Shown: positions 61,242 through 64,000 of the stretch, piece by piece
Layout of the letters: the number at the start of each line of letters is the position of its first letter
Numbering within the stretch: position 1 is the first letter of the stretch
Assembly: GCF_030345715.1 (NCBI RefSeq)
Contig: NZ_JAUASX010000003.1
Coordinates: 62,001 to 126,000, forward strand
DNA: 64,000 bases
From: Solimonas sp. SE-A11
GTDB lineage: Bacteria > Pseudomonadota > Gammaproteobacteria > Nevskiales > Nevskiaceae
Direction of reading: 5' to 3'
The notes under the pieces: model-generated
The model's input: only the letters and a program-made list of their open reading frames with translations
The model's database searches: none
What the model was told of the DNA's origin: nothing
Translations under genes and position numbers: made by a program

Positions 61242-63989
61242 ATGACCGCCCACGGCCCCGAATACCCGGATGTCCTGCCGCGCATCGCCGCGCCGGAGCT
61301 GTTCGCCCGCATGCTGCGTGCGCCCGGAGCGGCACCGGCGCTGCTTTGCGTCAGCAGCCGCCTGGCGCAGCACCTGTTCGAGGCGCATGCCCGCGCGGCG
61401 CAGGCCCAGGGCCTGTCGGCCTGGGAAACGCCGGTGATCCTGACGCTGGAGGCCTTCCTGCAGTCCGCGGCAGAGACCGTGCGCCTGGACCTGCGCCGGC
61501 AGGGCCGGCCGCTGCCGCAGGCGCTGCGCCCGCAGCAGCGGCGCCTGCTGTGGCGGCTGACCATCGACGAGACGCGACAGGAACAGCCGCTGCTGCGCGA
61601 GGCCGAGGCGGCACAGCTCGCCGCGGAAGCCTGGGACCTGGTCCACGAATACGACCTGCCGCTGCCGCTGCCGGCGACCACGCCGGACGTGGAGCGCTTC
61701 AACCACTGGGCGCAGCAGTACCGCAAGCGCTGCCAGGCGCTGGAGCGCGTCGATGCGCAGGGCTGGCGTACCGCCCTGCTGCGGGCGATTGCGGAGGGAC
61801 GGGTGCCGGTGCCGACCGACGTGGTGCTGGCCGGCTTCCACGAGCACACGCCGTCGCTGCGGCGCCTGGTGTCGGCGCTGCATGTGGCGGGCAGCACGCT
61901 GCAGGAACTGCAGCCGCCGGCGCGCGAAGCCCGTGTCCGGCTGGTCGGCGCCGCCGATGCCGAGCAGGAGCTGCGGGCCGCGGCGAGCTGGGCCGCCGCG
62001 CGCCTGCGCGAACAGCCGCTGCAGCGCATCGGCGTGATCGTGCCGGACATCGGCAGCCGCCGCGGCGCGGTGCAGCGCCTGTTCGACGAGCAGCTCTGCC
62101 CGCAGGCCGAGGCGGTGGACGCGCACAGCCTGGCACGACCCTACAACCTGACGCTGGGCGAGCCGCTGTCCGACACCGCGCTGCCGCAGGCCGCGCTGCG
62201 CCTGCTGCGCTGGCTACACGAGCCCTTGCCCTACGCGGACGCCACCGCCCTGCTGTGCTCGCCGGCCTGGGGCGGTGGCGAGGACGAGCGCCTGCAGCGT
62301 GCGGCGATCGATGCCCGCCTGCGGCGTGAAGGACATACCGAGGTCAGCCTGGAATCGCTGCGCCACTATGCGCGCTCCGAATCGCTGCGCGGGCGTTGCG
62401 AGGCGCTGATGGCGTTGCGGCAGCCGCAGCGCCGTGCGCAGGCGGGTGAGTGGGTGGACGTGGTCGGCGAGGTCCTGGAGGCGGCCGGCTGGCCGGGCGC
62501 CCGCGCGCTCGATAGCGAGGAGTACCAGGCGCACCAGGCCTGGAGTGCCTGCCTGGCCGAGCTGGGCCGGCTGGAATCGCTGCTGGGCCGCGTGCCCTGG
62601 TCCGCCGCCGTCGCGCAGCTGCGCGAGATCGCCGAGCAGACCTTGTTCCAGCCGCAGTCGCTGGCCACCGGCGTGCAGGTGATGGGTGCGCTGGAGGCCG
62701 AGGGCCTGGAGTTCGACGCGCTGTGGATCGCCGGCTTCGACGACGAGCACTGGCCGGCCGCGGTGAAGCCGCATCCCTTCATCCCGTATGCGCTGCAGCG
62801 CGAGCGTGGCCTGCCGCATGCCTCGGCGGCGCAGGAATTGGACTATGCACGGCGCCTGACGGCGCGCTGGCTCGCCGCCGCGCCGGAAGTGGTGCTGTCC
62901 TGGCCGCGCCAGGAGCAGGATCGGCCGCTCGCGCCCAGCCCGCTGCTGGCGCCCTGGCTGGAGCAGGCAGAACTGCTGCCACCGCAACCCCTGCCGTGCA
63001 GCTGGCAGGCGCAGCCGCCTCAGGCGCTGGACATACTGCTGGATGCCCAGGCGCCGCCGCTGCCGCCGGAGAGCCGTGCGCCGGGTGGCGTGCGCCTGCT
63101 CGGCGACCAGGCGCTGTGTCCCTTCCGCGGCTTCGCCACCCACCGGCTTGGAGCGCATCGGCTGGAAGTGCCGCGCCCCGGCATCAACGCGGCGGACCGC
63201 GGCAACCTCGTGCACCGCGTGCTGGAGTCGATCTGGCGTGAGCTGCGCGACCAGCAGGGATTGATGTCGCTGGATGCGGCGCAACTGGAGGAACACATCG
63301 GCACCGCCGTGGATGCGGCGCTGACGCGATTGCTGCGCGAGGCGCCTCAGCGCCTGCGCGCGGGCATGCGCCGCCTGGAGGATGAGCGTCTGCGGCGCCT
63401 GGTCGCCGCCTGGCTGGAACAGGAGAAGCTGCGCCTGCCGTTCCGCGTGATCGAGCTGGAAGGGCGCGCGCCGGAACTGGGGCCCGAGCTGGCTCCGGGC
63501 AGCGATGGCGAGGTGGAGTTCGAGGGCTTGCGCCTGCGCCTGCGGCGCGACCGCGTGGACGAGTTGGAGGACGGCGGTCGGCTGGTGCTGGACTACAAGA
63601 GCGGCGGGCGGCGCAAGGCGCCCTGGACCGATGAGCGCCCGGAGGAGCCGCAGTTGCTGATCTACGCGCTCACCGGCGGTGGCGTGCAGGCTATCGCCTA
63701 CGGACGCCTGGTTGCCGGGGCCATCGGCTTCGAAGGCATTGCCGTGGCGCCGGAACTCGCGCCGGGCATCGCGTCCTGGGACAGCGTCAAGCAGACCGCC
63801 GATGCCGACGGGTGGCAGGCCCTGCTGGGTCGCTGGCGTGGCCAGCTGCACACCGTGGCCACCGAGGTGCGTGAGGGCTGGGCGGCGGTGACGCCCAAGC
63901 ATGCACGCCAGACCTGCCGCGACTGCGACCTGCATGCGCTGTGCCGTGTGCGCGAGAGCGTGGCGGAAGTGGCGGAGGGCGAGCCATGA
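61242..63989 (+). CDS. AddB-like PD-(D/E)XK nuclease, probable DNA repair protein
   Basis: 915-aa protein of the proteobacterial AddB-like repair family. The N-terminal two thirds are helicase-like but lack an obvious Walker A, as in inactivated AddB helicase domains. The C-terminal part has the nuclease motifs GNLVHRVLESIW and VLDYKSG (PD-(D/E)XK). A Cys in CPFRGF together with CRDCDLHALC forms the four-Cys iron-sulfur staple of AddB nucleases. With an AddA-like helicase it would process double-strand breaks. Its stop overlaps the next start by 4 bp, and that next gene is probably the partner. Confidence 0.87.
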   Translation: MTAHGPEYPDVLPRIAAPELFARMLRAPGAAPALLCVSSRLAQHLFEAHARAAQAQGLSAWETPVILTLEAFLQSAAETVRLDLRRQGRPLPQALRPQQRRLLWRLTIDETRQEQPLLREAEAAQLAAEAWDLVHEYDLPLPLPATTPDVERFNHWAQQYRKRCQALERVDAQGWRTALLRAIAEGRVPVPTDVVLAGFHEHTPSLRRLVSALHVAGSTLQELQPPAREARVRLVGAADAEQELRAAASWAAARLREQPLQRIGVIVPDIGSRRGAVQRLFDEQLCPQAEAVDAHSLARPYNLTLGEPLSDTALPQAALRLLRWLHEPLPYADATALLCSPAWGGGEDERLQRAAIDARLRREGHTEVSLESLRHYARSESLRGRCEALMALRQPQRRAQAGEWVDVVGEVLEAAGWPGARALDSEEYQAHQAWSACLAELGRLESLLGRVPWSAAVAQLREIAEQTLFQPQSLATGVQVMGALEAEGLEFDALWIAGFDDEHWPAAVKPHPFIPYALQRERGLPHASAAQELDYARRLTARWLAAAPEVVLSWPRQEQDRPLAPSPLLAPWLEQAELLPPQPLPCSWQAQPPQALDILLDAQAPPLPPESRAPGGVRLLGDQALCPFRGFATHRLGAHRLEVPRPGINAADRGNLVHRVLESIWRELRDQQGLMSLDAAQLEEHIGTAVDAALTRLLREAPQRLRAGMRRLEDERLRRLVAAWLEQEKLRLPFRVIELEGRAPELGPELAPGSDGEVEFEGLRLRLRRDRVDELEDGGRLVLDYKSGGRRKAPWTDERPEEPQLLIYALTGGGVQAIAYGRLVAGAIGFEGIAVAPELAPGIASWDSVKQTADADGWQALLGRWRGQLHTVATEVREGWAAVTPKHARQTCRDCDLHALCRVRESVAEVAEGEP

Positions 63990-64000
63990 CGAACATCGCC
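63986..64000 (+). CDS. start of a gene running off the right edge
   Basis: ATG overlapping the AddB-like stop (ATGA), then codons for MTNIA up to the window end. In this family context the expected gene is an AddA-like UvrD/REP helicase-nuclease, but only five codons are visible, so that is inference from position. Confidence 0.5.

Overview
The window is GC-rich, tightly packed chromosomal DNA of a gammaproteobacterium. The block pncC - recA - recX - alaS - lysC - csrA - tRNA-Arg/tRNA-Ser is the classic gammaproteobacterial order. The high GC, many small lipoproteins and DUF4124 proteins, and lipid-type accessory genes suggest the Xanthomonadales/Nevskiales side of the class; that placement is inference. 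No insertion sequence, integrase of a mobile element, prophage or CRISPR array is seen.

Layout. 1-4.7 kb: a TRL-like lipoprotein, a CHAD protein overlapping a double-GST_N protein, a propeller-type lipoprotein and a thiolase. 4.9-16.4 kb: the conserved recA-alaS-csrA core, interrupted by thpR, a secreted esterase, a patatin lipoprotein and a Ser/Thr kinase fused to a cyclic-nucleotide-binding domain; it ends in tRNA-Arg(ACG), tRNA-Ser(GCT) and a second tRNA-Arg(ACG), with hairpin-rich spacers. 16.7-19.4 kb: a YaiO-like barrel and a divergent SDR/LysR pair. 19.5-25.6 kb: a tightly coupled four-gene operon of a TolC protein, a PqqD-like/M50-like/HlyD fusion, a cytosolic propeller protein and a sulfotransferase. 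25.6-34.3 kb: small lipoproteins, DUF4124 proteins, a MaoC protein, an M28-like protein with lost metal ligands, a second PHB-depolymerase-like esterase, a tandem CaiB/BaiF CoA-transferase and an alpha/beta hydrolase.

The standout is a six-gene minus-strand operon (52964 down to 35182): sulfatase-like hydrolase; a 3105-aa iterative synthase (two nitronate-monooxygenase-type barrels, KS, AT, five ACPs, KR, DH); a 1615-aa synthase (KS, AT, DH, PPTase); a second alkaline-phosphatase-superfamily enzyme; a hexapeptide acyltransferase; and a free ACP. It resembles polyunsaturated/secondary fatty acid synthases but has an unusual domain distribution: ER fused at the N-terminus, PPTase in cis, two sulfatase-fold enzymes. 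It probably makes a specialised long-chain lipid. A dyad-rich, lower-GC leader of about 670 bp precedes it, and a TetR regulator with its own operator-like dyads lies beyond.

54.5-64 kb: housekeeping and lipid genes: DUF4124, SDR, zapE, an aldonolactone-oxidase-like flavoprotein, plsC-type acyltransferase, xerD, dsbC and an AddB-like nuclease running into a partial gene at the right edge.
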